64,000 nt of DNA from positions 9,152,104 to 9,216,103 of the forward strand of contig NC_092092.1 in assembly GCF_045679555.1 (NCBI RefSeq), in the 5' to 3' direction. This document shows, piece after piece, positions 35,957 to 47,415 of this stretch. The notes under the pieces are model-generated. The model had not been told where the DNA came from. It made no database searches and worked only from the letters and a program-made list of their open reading frames with translations. How positions within the stretch are numbered: position 1 is the stretch's first letter; each line of letters starts with the position of its first letter. A program made the position numbers and the translations under genes. Source of the stretch: Salvelinus alpinus. Lineage: Eukaryota > Chordata > Actinopteri > Salmoniformes > Salmonidae.

Positions 35957-36747
35957 TATGCTAATTTAGAAGGCACAAACTGTAATTTTATAGTAAATTA
36001 CCAGTTACTGAGTAGTGGTGGAAATAATGGAAACAACTTTTAATGTATTTCTACAGCTGAGCTGTATTTTGTCAGTAAATATACAACAATGAACAGTGTT
36101 CAGGAAGTACACAGAAATTCCCGTAAAATTAGGAATTGAAATATCATTAACCAACTGAATTGACCTCAACATCATTTAGCACACTAGGAACACAACCACA
36201 CCTGAACTCACAACCTCTTAGGTGACAGTCACCTGAATGTCCTGCTACACCACCAGGTCTGTGGGTATGACAGAGATCGTCCACAGATTTAATGGCAACA
36301 ATACATTTCTGCACTTTGCTAAAAGTTGCCCTGAATCAAAACAATAATTGTGAGATTATCCGACAACACCAATTTTAAAAGTAGCAGTGCTTTACATGGT
36401 CACGAAGTCACACACTTCCTATTGGCGTTAGAAGTTCAGAACGAGAAAGTGTAGGCTACATGGAAATAATGACACTCGAATTGAAAATCATTCAAGAAAA
36501 GAATGAGGATTTCTATCGTTCTTATCGAGGTGTGGATTACATATCACGTTCCAGTGTTCCAATTTATAAACGAGGCTGCGTGGGACTTCTCTTAACTCCG
36601 TGCAGCCAAAGGCAATTTCAGCTTCAGGTATAATGCCGGAGACACTTGTGGATTTGACAGCTCTAACGCAGTTCCACACTGCCAAAACAACTGCTATGCG
36701 GGTGTCCGCTAGAATTAATCTGATAAAATCTTGCCTTAAGCATGCAT
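35957..36747. other. Unassigned sequence with half copy of a foldback element
   Basis: 36254-36360 resembles one arm of the foldback at 39221-39533. 36190-36260 has a weak tRNA-like box pattern on the minus strand. Otherwise nothing was recognised. Confidence 0.45.
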
Positions 36748-38284
36748 AAAGTGCCTTCAGAAATGCCCCTTGACTTAATCCACATTTTGTTGTGTTACAG
36801 CCTGAATTCAAAATTGATTAAAACATTTTTTTTACCATCTACACACAACACCCCATAATGACAAAGTGAAAACCATGTTTTTAGACATTTTGAGCAAATG
36901 TATTGAACATTAAATACAGAAATATCTAATTTCCATAAGTCTTCACACCCCTGAGTCAATACATGTTAGAATCACCTGTAATCACTTAGATTACAGCTGT
37001 GAGTCTTTCTGGGTAAGTCTCTAAGGGCTTTGCACACCTGCACGGATTGTACAATATTTTCATATTATTATTTTTTAAATTCTTCAAGCTCTGTCAAGTT
37101 TGTTGTTGGTTATTGTTAGACAGCCTTTTTCAAATCCTACCATAGATATTCAAGCCAATTTAAGTCAAAACTGTAACTAGGCCACTCAGGAAAATTCAAT
37201 GTCGTTTTGGTAAGCAAAAAAAGTGTATATTTGACCTTGTGTTTTAGGTTATTGTCCTGCAGAAAGGGGAATTTATCTCCCAGTGTCTGTTGGAAAGCAG
37301 ACTGAACCAAGTTTTCTGCTAGGATTTCACCTGTGTTTAGCTCCATTCCGTTTTCTTTTTATCCCCCCCCAAAAAGCCTTCCTATTCCATGTCGATGACA
37401 AGCATAACATCACGCAGCCACCACAATGCTTGAAAATATGAATATGAATATTTTATTATGTACAGGCTTCCATCTTTTCACTCTGTCAATTAGGTTAGTA
37501 TTGTGGAGTACCTACAATGTTGTTGATACATCCTCAGTTTTCTCCTATCACAGACATTCATCTCTGTAATTGTTTTAAATTCACAAATTGGCCTCATGGT
37601 GAAATACCTGAGTGTTTTCCTTCCTCTCCGGCAACTGAGTTAGGAAAGACCCATGTATCTTTGTAGTGACTGGGTATATTGATACACCATCCAAAGTGTA
37701 ATTAATAACTAATTAATAATGCTCAAAGGGATATTCAATGTCAGATTTTTTTTTTACCCATCAACCAATAGGTGCCATTCTTTGCGAGTCATTGGAAAAC
37801 CTTGCTGGTCTTTGTGGTTGAATCTGTGTTTGAAATTCATTGCTCGACTGAGGGACCTTACAGATGTGGGGGTGTGAAGACCCAATTGTATGTGTGGGGT
37901 GCAGAGATGAGGTAGTCATAAAAAAACTATGTTAAGCACTATTATTGCACACAGAGTGAGTCCATGCACCATATTATGTGACTTGCAAAGCACATTTTTA
38001 CTCTTGGACTTATTTATGCTTGCCATAACAAAGGGGTTGAATACTTATTGGCTCAAGACATTTCAGCTTTTCATTTTTCATTTTTTTTTTATAAACATTT
38101 AGAAAATCCGAATTCCACTTTGACATTATGGGGTATTGTGTGTAGGACAGTGACAAAAAAATCTAAATTGAATCAATGTTAAATTCAGGCTGTAACACAG
38201 CAAAGTGTGGTGGGATCAATGTTAAATTCAGGCTGTAACACACACCACACGAGAGTGTGGTGTGAATACCTTCTGTAGGCTCTG
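36748..38284 (-). mobile_element. Degraded Tc1-like transposon
   Basis: The left end (AGTGCCTTCAG, ATCCACATTTTGTTGTGTTA) and right end (TTCAGGCTGTAACACA, ACCTTCTGTAGGC) are inverted ends of a salmonid Tc1 family. On the minus strand a short open frame (37137-37346) keeps the QDNNLKHK and PSYSFDLNWLEYLW remnants of the second and third catalytic regions. The right terminus holds a local duplication (TTAAATTCAGGCTGTAACACA, 38180-38200 and 38223-38243). Inactive. Confidence 0.85.
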
Positions 38285-38430
38285 TAAATGCTATTGGGAT
38301 TTGAACTTGCAACTTTTTAGTCCAGAGTGCAATACTGTCTCAGCAGTGCCACAAGATGTTTATTTGTTACCAAGAACATATATCCACACACTCTAAACAA
38401 TAACAGTAAACAAAACAAAAAATATCCATG
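38285..38430. other. Short spacer
   Basis: Includes a box-B-like GGGATTTGAACTTGC at about 38295. Nothing else was recognised. Confidence 0.3.
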
Positions 38431-38612
38431 ATTTAACTAGGCAAGTCAGTTTTAAGAACAAATTCTTATTTACAATGACAACCAAGGAATAGTAGGTTAA
38501 CTGCCTTGTTCAGGGGTAGAATATCAGATTTTTACCTTGTCAGCTCGGGGATTTGATCCAGCAACCTTCCGGTTACTAGTCCGCTCTAACCACCAGGCTA
38601 CCTGCTGCCCCC
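38431..38612 (-). mobile_element. HpaI-type salmonid SINE
   Basis: Minus strand: a tRNA-like head with box A region GTAGCCTGGTGGTTAGAGC, box B GGATCAAATCC, then CCCGAGCTGACAAGGT. The tail ends AACTGACTTGCCTAGTTAAAT. Order and wording match the tRNA(Lys)-derived HpaI SINE of salmonids. Length 182 bases, near full length. Confidence 0.85.
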
Positions 38613-38771
38613 AGTTATGGTACAGTGTTGTTCCCTGGTGTCCAAAAAGGTCAAATGTACCTTCAGAGGTACACATAGAACTCACATGGTACTGGTTTGT
38701 ACTTTTTAAGGTATGTGTGCGGATAATCTAGTATAATGGCCCATTTTTCTACCCAATACATTAAATATAAA

Positions 38772-39184
38772 GCTGCGTTCGTAATCATGTGGGAGTTGGG
38801 AATTGAACAGTTCTGAAGTCGTAAATACCAGTTGGATGCATTCGCGTGTTTTGAAATCGTTGTCTAACGGCCATCAAGCCGTGTCAACCATAAACTAAAA
38901 GTATAGATATCATGCTTCTAAAGAAATTATAGAGTTAAAAAAAACATTAATAGATTGCTTAATATAAAAGTTTTTATAAAAGTTGTTACATTTATCTGAC
39001 AAATGTTATCAAGCTAATTTCCTTAGTAGGTGACATCAGAGGTCAGTATGTCGGAGAAGTCGGAGCTCAGAGTTGTCTTCAGACGCGTTTCCCACTAGTA
39101 ATTACCAGTTGGAAGACCATTCAAGTGTATCTTTCCCTGTCGTATGTGGTAAATTCCCACTTCCCACTTGGTTACGAATGCAGC
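38772..39184. mobile_element. Small TIR element (413 bp)
   Basis: GCTGCGTTCGTAATCATGTG (38772) and its imperfect inverse CACTTGGTTACGAATGCAGC (39165-39184) form roughly 33-base TIRs that continue into GGGAGTTGGGAATT / AATTCCCACTTCCC. No coding capacity and no clear target duplication. Confidence 0.7.
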
Positions 39185-39220
39185 ATTAGGTACAATCGTT
39201 ACTGCACTTTAAAATGTACC

Positions 39221-39533
39221 ACCAAATCTGTGAGCGTGAAAGAGATATGGCCAGAGAGTTATTGGCAAGAATGCAGTTCTGGACATGGCTAAAAGCAGCC
39301 CAAAATCACATAAATAATTGTCCAACGCATTCCCAAATAAGAGGTTGCAAGTTCATATCTCCAAAGAATGAATGTATACTCTACATCATGTGTTCTTGAG
39401 CACTGCTAGTTTTACTTGGTGGTGATAATTGGACAATTATTTACTTGATTCTGGGCAGCTTTTAGCAAAGTGCAGAAGTGCATTCTTGCTTATAAATCTG
39501 TGGCCATATCTCTTTATTGCTCACATATCTGGT
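39221..39533. mobile_element. Foldback element with about 105-bp arms
   Basis: 39221-39325 and 39428-39533 are long imperfect inverse copies (AAAGAGATATGGCCA, GGCAAGAATGCA, GCTAAAAGC, AATAATTGTCCAA on one arm, complements on the other). The roughly 100-base centre contains GAGGTTGCAAGTTCA. It is probably a MITE-like or foldback element. Confidence 0.75.
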
Positions 39534-39739
39534 GCTCTAACTCCCATTTAAGGCTGAGTCCCATTTGTGGTCACAGTACAATATTTTACAGTAATTTAAA
39601 TCAGAATACAGCAGCATACTGTCATTAAATAGGAATAACACCAAGTTGTTGTAAATATTTACTTTATTTTTACTGCAACTTTAGGCAAAGTGCAGAAATG
39701 GATTCTTGCCAATCTCCATTATGTCTAAAGAGGCCACCC

Positions 39740-40857
39740 CCAGGTGGTAAGGGTGGGTAACAACATATCCGCCAAGCTGATCCTCAACACGGGGCCCCTC
39801 AGGGGTACGTTCTCAGTCCCCTCCTGTACTCCCTGTTCACTCATGGCACGACTCCAACACCATCATCAAGTTTGCCGATGACACAACAGTGGTAGGCCTG
39901 ATCACCAACAACGATGAGGTGCCTATAGGGAGGAGGTCAGAGACCTGGCCGTGTGGTGCAAGGACAACAACCTGTCCCTCAACGTGATCAAGACAAAGGA
40001 AATTATTGTGGACTACAGGAAAAGGAGAACCGAGCACACCCCCATTCTCATCAATGGGGCTGCAGTGGAGCAGGATAAGAGATCTTCAAGTTCCTTGGTA
40101 TCTACATCACCAATAAACTATCATGGTCCAAACACACTAAGACAGAGGGCACAACAAAGCCTATTCCCCCTCAGGAGACTGAAAAGATTTGGCACAATCC
40201 TCAAAAGGTTCTACAACTGCACCATTGAGAGCATCTTGACTGGTTGCATCACTGCCTGGTATGGCAACTGCTCGGCCTCAGACCGCAAGGCACTACAGAG
40301 GGTAGTGCATATGGCCCAGTATATCACTGGGGCCAAGCTTCCCGCCATCCAGGACCTCTATACCAGGCGGTGTCAGAGGAAGGCCCTAAAAATTGTCAAA
40401 GACGCCAGCCATCCTAGTCATAGACTGTTCTCTCTGTTACCGCACGGCAAGCGGTACCTGAGCGCCAAGTCTATGTCCAAAACGCTTCTTAACAGCTTCT
40501 ACCCCCAAGCCATAAGACTCATGAACAGCTAATCAAAGGGCTACCCAGACCCCTCTTCTATGCTGCTGCTACTCTCTGTTTATTATCTATGCATAGTCAC
40601 TTTGATTCTACCTACATGTACATATTACCTCAATTACCTCGACTAGCCGGTGCCCCCGCACATTGACTCTGTACTGGTATCCCCTATAGCCTGCTATTGC
40701 TATTTAACTGCTGGTCTTTAATTATTTGTTACTTTATTTTCTATTTTTCTACTGGTCTATTTTTTACATAACACATTTTTCTTCTTAACTTCTTAAAGCA
40801 TAGGTGGTTAAGGGCTTGTAAGTAAGCATTTCACTGTAAGGTTGTAACTTCAAATTA
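39740..40857 (+). mobile_element. LINE fragment (CR1/L2-type), 3' half
   Basis: Plus-strand RT fragment with the box GAPQG..LSPLLYSLFT (about 39797-39840) and catalytic FADD (39871-39882), then the C-terminal region and 3' UTR ending GTAAGCATTTCACTGTAAGG plus tail near 40857. The 5' half is absent, as is usual for LINE insertions. It is a different family from copies 1 and 2. Confidence 0.88.
39951..40532 (+). pseudogene. LINE RT C-terminal relic
   Basis: Open frame starting in CKDNNLSLNVIKTKEI and, after a local frameshift near 40080, continuing through LTGCITAWYGNCSASDRKAL, ITGAKLPAIQDLY and LFSLLPHGKRY to the element's stop. The frames around the FADD box upstream do not join cleanly. Not functional. 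Confidence 0.85.
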
Positions 40858-42307
40858 AATCACGTAAAATAAATGCGTTTTTTCGTAAGAGATGAGTCTA
40901 AAAGGTGAAATAACAGGCTGACATTGTAAAAACCTATCTTTTTGTAGGCGCAGTTAATTCCGGGTGTAATAATCTAATGGCAGAAGCAAAGAAAAAGTAG
41001 TCTACATCCCTTTATTAAACGGTCACAATTCAATTAGTCAGACTGACTTCCATGGAGCCGTGCACACGGCCTGGCGCACGCTGCCTTCTCCCGCCAGAAG
41101 GCAAACCATTGGAATGTTTGCGCATGTAGTAAAGGTTGAATTATGGCCCAGATAAAAAAACAACTCATGTCTACGACGCTAATGCTGAAAACTCCAGCGC
41201 CCAGATAAAGGGGCGACTGTGCTCTGTGCTCGACCGCACGAGACAGGGACAAATATGCTCTAGAATTTCAGGAACTTGTTAAAGTTCCAGCTGCGAGGTC
41301 TGCGGCGACCTGACCACGGGAATGAATTTCTCCGTGTAGCGTTATTTCATCGTGACAACTCACTGACACGATGTAGTAGGCTACTAGACAGGCTCTGCCA
41401 CACTCACCTAGTGTGGTGGCAGTGGATTTGTTTTATAGTCCTATAAATTCTAGATATCTAATTAGCCTAACATAGTCAAATCATTGAGGTGTCAAAACTG
41501 TTGAATGGAAATGATGAAAATTCCCATCTTTGCATAGGGCCTACATCTTTCTCATAAAGCCTACTTTAAATAAATGGCTGCACAATTCTCATACTAAACG
41601 TCAATAGACAAGGGGGTACATATTGACTGAGTCACTTTCTACACAAGGAGGAGGGGAAAGGGAACCACTTCTCCCAATGTTTAAAGTTCTGTTTTGATTC
41701 TTTTAAAAGCAGTTTGTGTAACTTCCTCTCTTTAAATTGACCTTGGCCTAATTGTCTGGCCTAGTAGTATGACGGTATGTGATAGTCTATCTCTCTGTAC
41801 AGAGGAAGTTAAGAGTAAAACGGTGATTCTTAGATAAAGAGTATTTTCCTATCCGACTGCATAGGGACTGTCTCTGCCACTGCGACAAATGAGCCAAGCG
41901 TCTCACAAAACCTACTGACCTCAAGGGGAAAATTGAAACTGTTATTTGGATGCTGTGCTGTATATTAGTGAATGGTCTATGCTTCTTAAAGCCCGCTAAG
42001 GTCGATGTCTGCCCCTGCGGAAATCTCATTAGCATAATACAAAAATCCCTATAAAAAACTGTCAGTTTAAGATAGAGATATGTTTTTTTTGCACTTCTGT
42101 GACATAGCTAGAGTGGTGTTTGTCAGATCATGAGACATCCTGAAAATCTGTCTTCTCACTAAATTCTCTGTAGCGTCCAAAAGGTTTGGATATGCCAACT
42201 TCTGTCTATAGTGTCCTAACAGTTTGAGCTACACATTAATATGAGGTGAGACTCTCACAAGCGTGTACATCGGTTGTTTTGATCTAGGGCCCCAACAAGT
42301 GGAAGTA
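40858..42307. other. Unassigned sequence
   Basis: No gene was recognised. Open frames at 41034-41252 and 41787-42035 (minus) lack any motif. Confidence 0.4.
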
Positions 42308-43051
42308 CAGCGCATTTGGAAAGTATTCAGACCCCTTCACTTTTTCAACATTTTGTTACATTACAGCCTTATTCTAAAATTGATCACATTGTTTTCCCCC
42401 CTCATCAATCTACACACAATAGCCCATATTGACAAAGGAAAAACAGTTTAAAATTTTTTGGGGCAAAAAATAGAAAGATCACATTTACATAAGTATCAAG
42501 ACTCTTTATCAGTACTTTGTTGAAGCACCATTGGCAGCGATTACAGCCTCGAGTCTTCTTGGCTATGACGGTACAAGGTTGGTACACCTGTATTTGGGGA
42601 GTTTCTCCCATTCTTCTCTGCAGATCCTCTCAAGCTCTGTCAGGTTGAATGGGGAGCGTCACTGCACAGCTATTTTCAGGTCTCATCAGAGATGTTCGAT
42701 CGGGTTCAAGTCCGGGCTCTGGCTGTGCCACTCAGGACATTCAGAGACTTGTCCCGAAGCCACTCCTGCGTTGTCTTGGCTGTGTGCTTATGGCCATTGT
42801 CCTGCTGGAAGGTGAACCTTCACCCCAGTCTGAAGTCCTGAGTGCTCTGGAGCAGGTTTTCATCAAGGACCTCTCTGTGCTTTGCTCCATTCATCTTTCC
42901 CTCGATCCTGACTAGTCTTCCAGTCCCTGCCGCTGAAAAACATCCCCACAGCATGATGCTGCCACCACCATGCTTCACCGTAGGGATGGTGCCAGGTTTC
43001 CTTCAGACGGGACGCTTGGCATTCAGGCCAAAGAGTTCAATCTTGCTTTCA

Positions 43052-43426
43052 TCAGACCAGAGAATCTTGTTTCTCATGGTCAGAGTCCTTTAGATGACTT
43101 TCGGCAAACTCCAATCGGGCTGTCATGTGCCTTTTACTGAGGAGTGGCTTCCGTCTGGCCACTCTACCGTAAAGGCCTGATTGTTGGAGTGCTGCAGATA
43201 TGGTTGTCCTTCTGGAAGGTTCTCCCATCTCTACAGAGGAACCCTGGAGCTCTGTCAGAGTGACCATTGGGTTCATGGTCACCTCCCTAAACAAGGCCCT
43301 TCTCCGCCGATTGTTGACTTTGGCTGGGCAGCCAGCTCTAGCAAGAGTCTTGGTGCTTCCAAACTTCTTCCATCTAAGAATGATGGAGGCCACAGTGTTC
43401 TTGGGGACCTTCATTGCTGCAGACAT
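43052..43426 (-). pseudogene. Tc1 transposase relic (N-terminal half)
   Basis: The frame shows KVPKNTVASIILRWKKFG, GEPSRRTTISAAL and [15 protein letters not shown], then loses frame just before the first catalytic Asp. Further transposase text in other frames continues down to about 42505. Not functional. Confidence 0.88.
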
Positions 43427-44430
43427 TTTTTGTTAGCCTTCCCCAGATCTGTGCCTTGATACAATCCTGTCTCGGAGCTCTACAGACAATTCCTTCAACC
43501 TCATGGCTTGGTTTTTGCTCTGACATGCACTGTGGGACCTTATACAGACAGGTGTGTGCCTTTCCACATCATGTCCAATCAATTGAGTTTACCACAGGTG
43601 GACTCAAATGTTTTAATTTTTTTATTTCACCTTTATTTAACCAGGTTGAGAACAAGTTCTCATTTGCAACTGCGACCTTGCCTAGATAAAGCATAGCAAT
43701 TCGACACATACAACAACACAGTTACACATGGTATAAACAAAACATACAGTCAATAATACAGTAGAATAAAAAATTTAAAAAAGTCTATATACAGTGAGTG
43801 CAAATGAGGTAAGATAAGGGAGTTAAGGCAATAAATAGGCCATGGTGGCGAAGTAATTACAATATAGCAATTAAACACTGGGATAGTAGATGTGCAGAAG
43901 ATGAATGTGCAAGTAGAGATACTGGGGTGCAAAGGAGCAAGATAAATAAATAAATACAGAATGGGGATGAGTCAAGCTAGTGAGGGAGATATGATTCTCC
44001 AGCTTCAGTGATTTTTGCAATTCGTTCCAGTCATTGGCAGCAGAGAACTGGAAGGAGAGGCGGCCAAAGGAAGAATTGGCTTTGGGGGTGACCAGTGAGA
44101 TATAACTTCTGGAGCGCGTGCTACGAGTGGGTGCTGCTATGGTGACCAGTGAGCTGAGATAAGGTGGGGCTTTACCTAGCAGAGACTTGTAGATGACCTG
44201 GAGCCAGTGGGTTTGGCGACGAGTATGAAGCGAGGGCCAACAAACAAGAACATACAGGCCGCAGTGGTGGGTAGAGTATGGCGCTTTGGTGACAGAACGG
44301 ATGGCACTGTGATAGACTGCATCCAATTTGTTGAGTAGAGTGTTGGAGGCTATTTTAAAGATTACATCGCCGAAGTCGAGGATCGGTAGGATGGTCAGTT
44401 TTACGAGGGTATGTTTTACGAGGGTATGTT

Positions 44431-45747
44431 TCACTCAGCATGAGTGAAGGATGCTTTGTTGCGATATAGGAAGCCGATTCTAGATTTAATTTTGGATTGG
44501 AGATGCTTAATGTGAGTCTGGAAGGAGAGTTTACAGTCTAACCAGACACCTAGGTATTTGTAGTTGTCCACATATTCTAAGTCAGAACCGTCCAGAGTAG
44601 TGATGCTGGATGGGTGGGTAGGTGTGGGCAGTGATCGATTGAATAGCATGCATTTAGTTTTACTTGCATTTAAGAGCAGTTGGAGGCCACGGAAGGAGAG
44701 TTGTATGGCATTGAAGCTTGTCTTGAGGTTAGTTAACACAGTGTCCAAAGAGGGGCCAGAAGTATACAGAATGATGTCGTCTGCGTAGAGGTGGATCAGA
44801 GAATCACCAGCAGCAAGAGCGACATCATTGATGTATACAGAGAAGAGAGTCGGCCGGAGAATTGAACCCGGTGGCACCCCCATAGAGACTGCCAGAGGTC
44901 CGGACAACAGGCTCTCCGATTTGACACACTGAACTCTATCAGAGAAGTAGTTGGTAAACCAGGCGAGGCAATCATTTGAGAAACCAAGGCTGTCAAGTCT
45001 GCCAATAAGAATGTGGTAATTGACAGAGTCGAAAGCCTTGGCCAGGTCGATAAATACGGCTGCACAGTAATGTCTCTTATTGATGGCGGTTATGATATTG
45101 TTTAGGACCTTGAGCGTGTCTGAGGTGCACCCATGACCAGCTCGGAAACCAGAATGCATAGCGGAGAAGGTACGGTGAGATTCGAAATGGTCGGTAATTT
45201 GTTTGTTAACTTGGCTTTCGAAGACCTTAGAAAGACAGGGTAGGATAGATATAGGTCTGTAGCAGTTTGGGTCTGGAGTGTCACCCCCTTTGAAGAGGGG
45301 GATGACCACGGCAGCTTTCCAATCTTTGGGAATCTCAGACGATACGAAAGAGAGGTTGAACAGGCTAGTAATAGGGGTTGCAACAATTTCGGCAGATACT
45401 TTTAGAAATAGAGGGTCCAGATTGTCTAGCCCGGCTGATTTGTAGGGGTCCAGATTTTGCAGCTCTTTCAGAACATAAGCTATCTGGTTTTGGGTGAAGG
45501 AGAAATGGTGGGGGTTTTGGCGGGTTGCTGTGGAGGGTGCCGGGCAGTTGATCGGGGTAGGGGTAGCCAGGTGGAAAGCATGGCAAGCCGTAAAGAAATG
45601 CTTATTGAAATTCTCAATTATAGTGGATTTATCAGTGGTAACAGTGTTTCCTAGCCTCAGAGCAGTGGGCAGCTGGGAGGAGGTGCTCTTATTCTCTATG
45701 GACTTTCGTGTCCCAGAACCTTTTTGAGTTTGTACTACAGGATACAA
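44431..45747 (-). pseudogene. LINE reverse transcriptase, long open part (copy 2)
   Basis: A 438-codon frame with the RT core: KSAGLDNLDPLFLK, YRPISILPCLSKVFE, FIDLAKAFDSVNYH (motif A), GVPPGSILRPTLFSVYIND (motif B), and LYADDIILYT (motif C; YADD at 44776-44787). KYLGVWLDCKLSFQTHI follows. The continuation is found shifted at 43871-44434. The catalytic residues look intact here, unlike copy 1, but the full polyprotein is broken up- and downstream. Confidence 0.9.
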
Positions 45748-46290
45748 ATTTCCGTTTGAAAAAGCTAGCCAGTGTATATTTGTTCCTAACTTCCCTGAAA
45801 AGTTGCAAATAACGGGGGCTATTCGATGCTAATGCATAACGCCACATGATGTGTCTGTGCTGGTCAAGGGCAGACAGGTTTGGAGTGAACGAAGGACTAT
45901 ATCTATTCCTAGTTCACATTTTTTTTGAATGGAGCATGCTAATTTAAGATGGTGAGGAAGGCACTTTTAAAGAATAACCAGGCATCATCTACTGACGGGA
46001 TGAGGTCACTGTCATTCCAGGATACCCCAGCCAGGTCGATTAGAAAGGCCTGCTCGCAGAAGTGTTTTAGGGAGCGTTTGACAGTGATGAGGGGTGGTCG
46101 TTTGATCGCAGACCCATTACGGATGCAGGCAATGAGGCAGTGATCGCTGAGATCTTGGTTGAAAACAGCGAAGGTGTATTTGGAGGGCGAGTTAGTTAGG
46201 ATGATATCTATGAGGGTGCCCGTGTTTACGGATTTGTGGTTGTACCTGGTAGGTTCATTGATAATTTGTTCGAGATTGAGGACATCAAGC

Positions 46291-46659
46291 TTAGTAGGAT
46301 TGTAGGATGGCCGGGTTGTTAAGAATGTCCCAGTTTAGGTCATCTAGTAGCATGAGCTCAGAAGATAGATGGGGGGCAATCAATTCACATATGGTGTCGA
46401 GGGCACAGCTGGGGGCAGAGGGTGGTCTATAGCAAGCGGCAACGGTGAGAGACTTGTTTCTGGAAAGGTGAAGTTTTAGAAGTAGAAGCTTGAATTGTTT
46501 GGGTACAGACCTGGATAGTAAGCCTGCAGAGTTCTGTCTATCTTTGCAGTAGATTGCAACACCGCCCCCTTTGGCAGTTCTATCTTGTCGGAAAATGTTA
46601 TAGTTAGGGATGGAGATTTCAGGGTTTTTGGTGGTTTTCCTAAGCCAGGATTCAGACAC
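46291..46659 (-). pseudogene. LINE AP-endonuclease fragment (copy 2)
   Basis: The frame has SESWLRKTTKNPEISIPNYN, GGGVAIYCKD and LTVAACYRPP, features of the APE-type endonuclease that nicks the target. The usual GDFN-like site reads LLLDDLNWD, a probable inactivating change of the Gly before the Asp. The frame ends in a shift near 46291. Confidence 0.85.
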
Positions 46660-46779
46660 AGCTAAGACATCCGGGTTGGCAGCGTGTGCTAAAGCAGTGA
46701 GTAAAACAAACTTAGGGAGTAGGCTTCTAATGTTAACATGTATGAAACCAAGGCTTTTACGGTTACAGAAGTCAACAAA

Positions 46780-47007
46780 TTAGAGCACCTGGGGAGTGGG
46801 AGTGGAGCTAGGCACTGCAGGACCTGGATTAACCTCTACATCACCAGAGGAACAGAGGAGAAGTAGGATAAAGGTACGGCTAAAGGCTATACGAACTGGC
46901 CGTCTAGCACGTTCGGAACAGAGAGTGAAAGGAGCAGGTTTCTGGGCACGATAGCATAGATTCAAGGCATAGTGTACAGACAAAGGTATGGTAGGATGTG
47001 AGTACAT
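46780..47007 (-). pseudogene. LINE leader ORF with 2A-like motif
   Basis: A 75-codon frame. A hydrophobic run (FILLLLCSS, 46-54) leads into GDVEVNPGP at residues 55-63 (46819-46845), which matches the D-V/I-E-x-N-P-G-P signature of ribosome-skipping 2A peptides. The frame stops 12 residues later, immediately before in-frame endonuclease text (GFIHVNIRSLLPKF), so the stop is probably a degenerative mutation and leader and endonuclease were once one frame. Confidence 0.8.
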
Positions 47008-47134
47008 TGGAGGTAAACCTAGGCATTGAGTAATGATGAGAGCGATAGTCTCTAGAGACGTTAAAACCAGGTGATGTCATCGCATATGTAGGAGGTGGAA
47101 CAACATGGTTGGTTAAGGCATGTTGAGACAATTC

Positions 47135-47415
47135 TGACAATTAGCAGGCCGGGGCTAACAAGCTAGCAGTTAGTAGGCCGGGGCTAACAAGCTAGCAGTT
47201 AGCAGACTGGCGCTAGCAAGCTAGCAGTTAGCAGACCGGGGTTAGCAAGCAAGCAGTTAGCAGACCGGGGCTAGGGGGCTAGCAAGCTAGCAGTTAGCTG
47301 ACCGGGGTTAACAAGCAAGCAGTTAGCAGACCGGGGCTAGCAAGCTAGCAGTTAGCAGACCGGGGCTAGCAAGCTAGCAGTTAGCAGACCGGGGCTAGCA
47401 AGTTAGCAGAAGGTT
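47135..47415 (-). repeat. 29-bp tandem repeat at LINE 5' end (about 9-10 copies)
   Basis: Unit GCAAGCTAGCAGTTAGCAGA plus CCGGGGCTA, with some truncated or extended units. It lies upstream of the 2A leader in the presumed 5' UTR of LINE copy 2. Confidence 0.92.
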
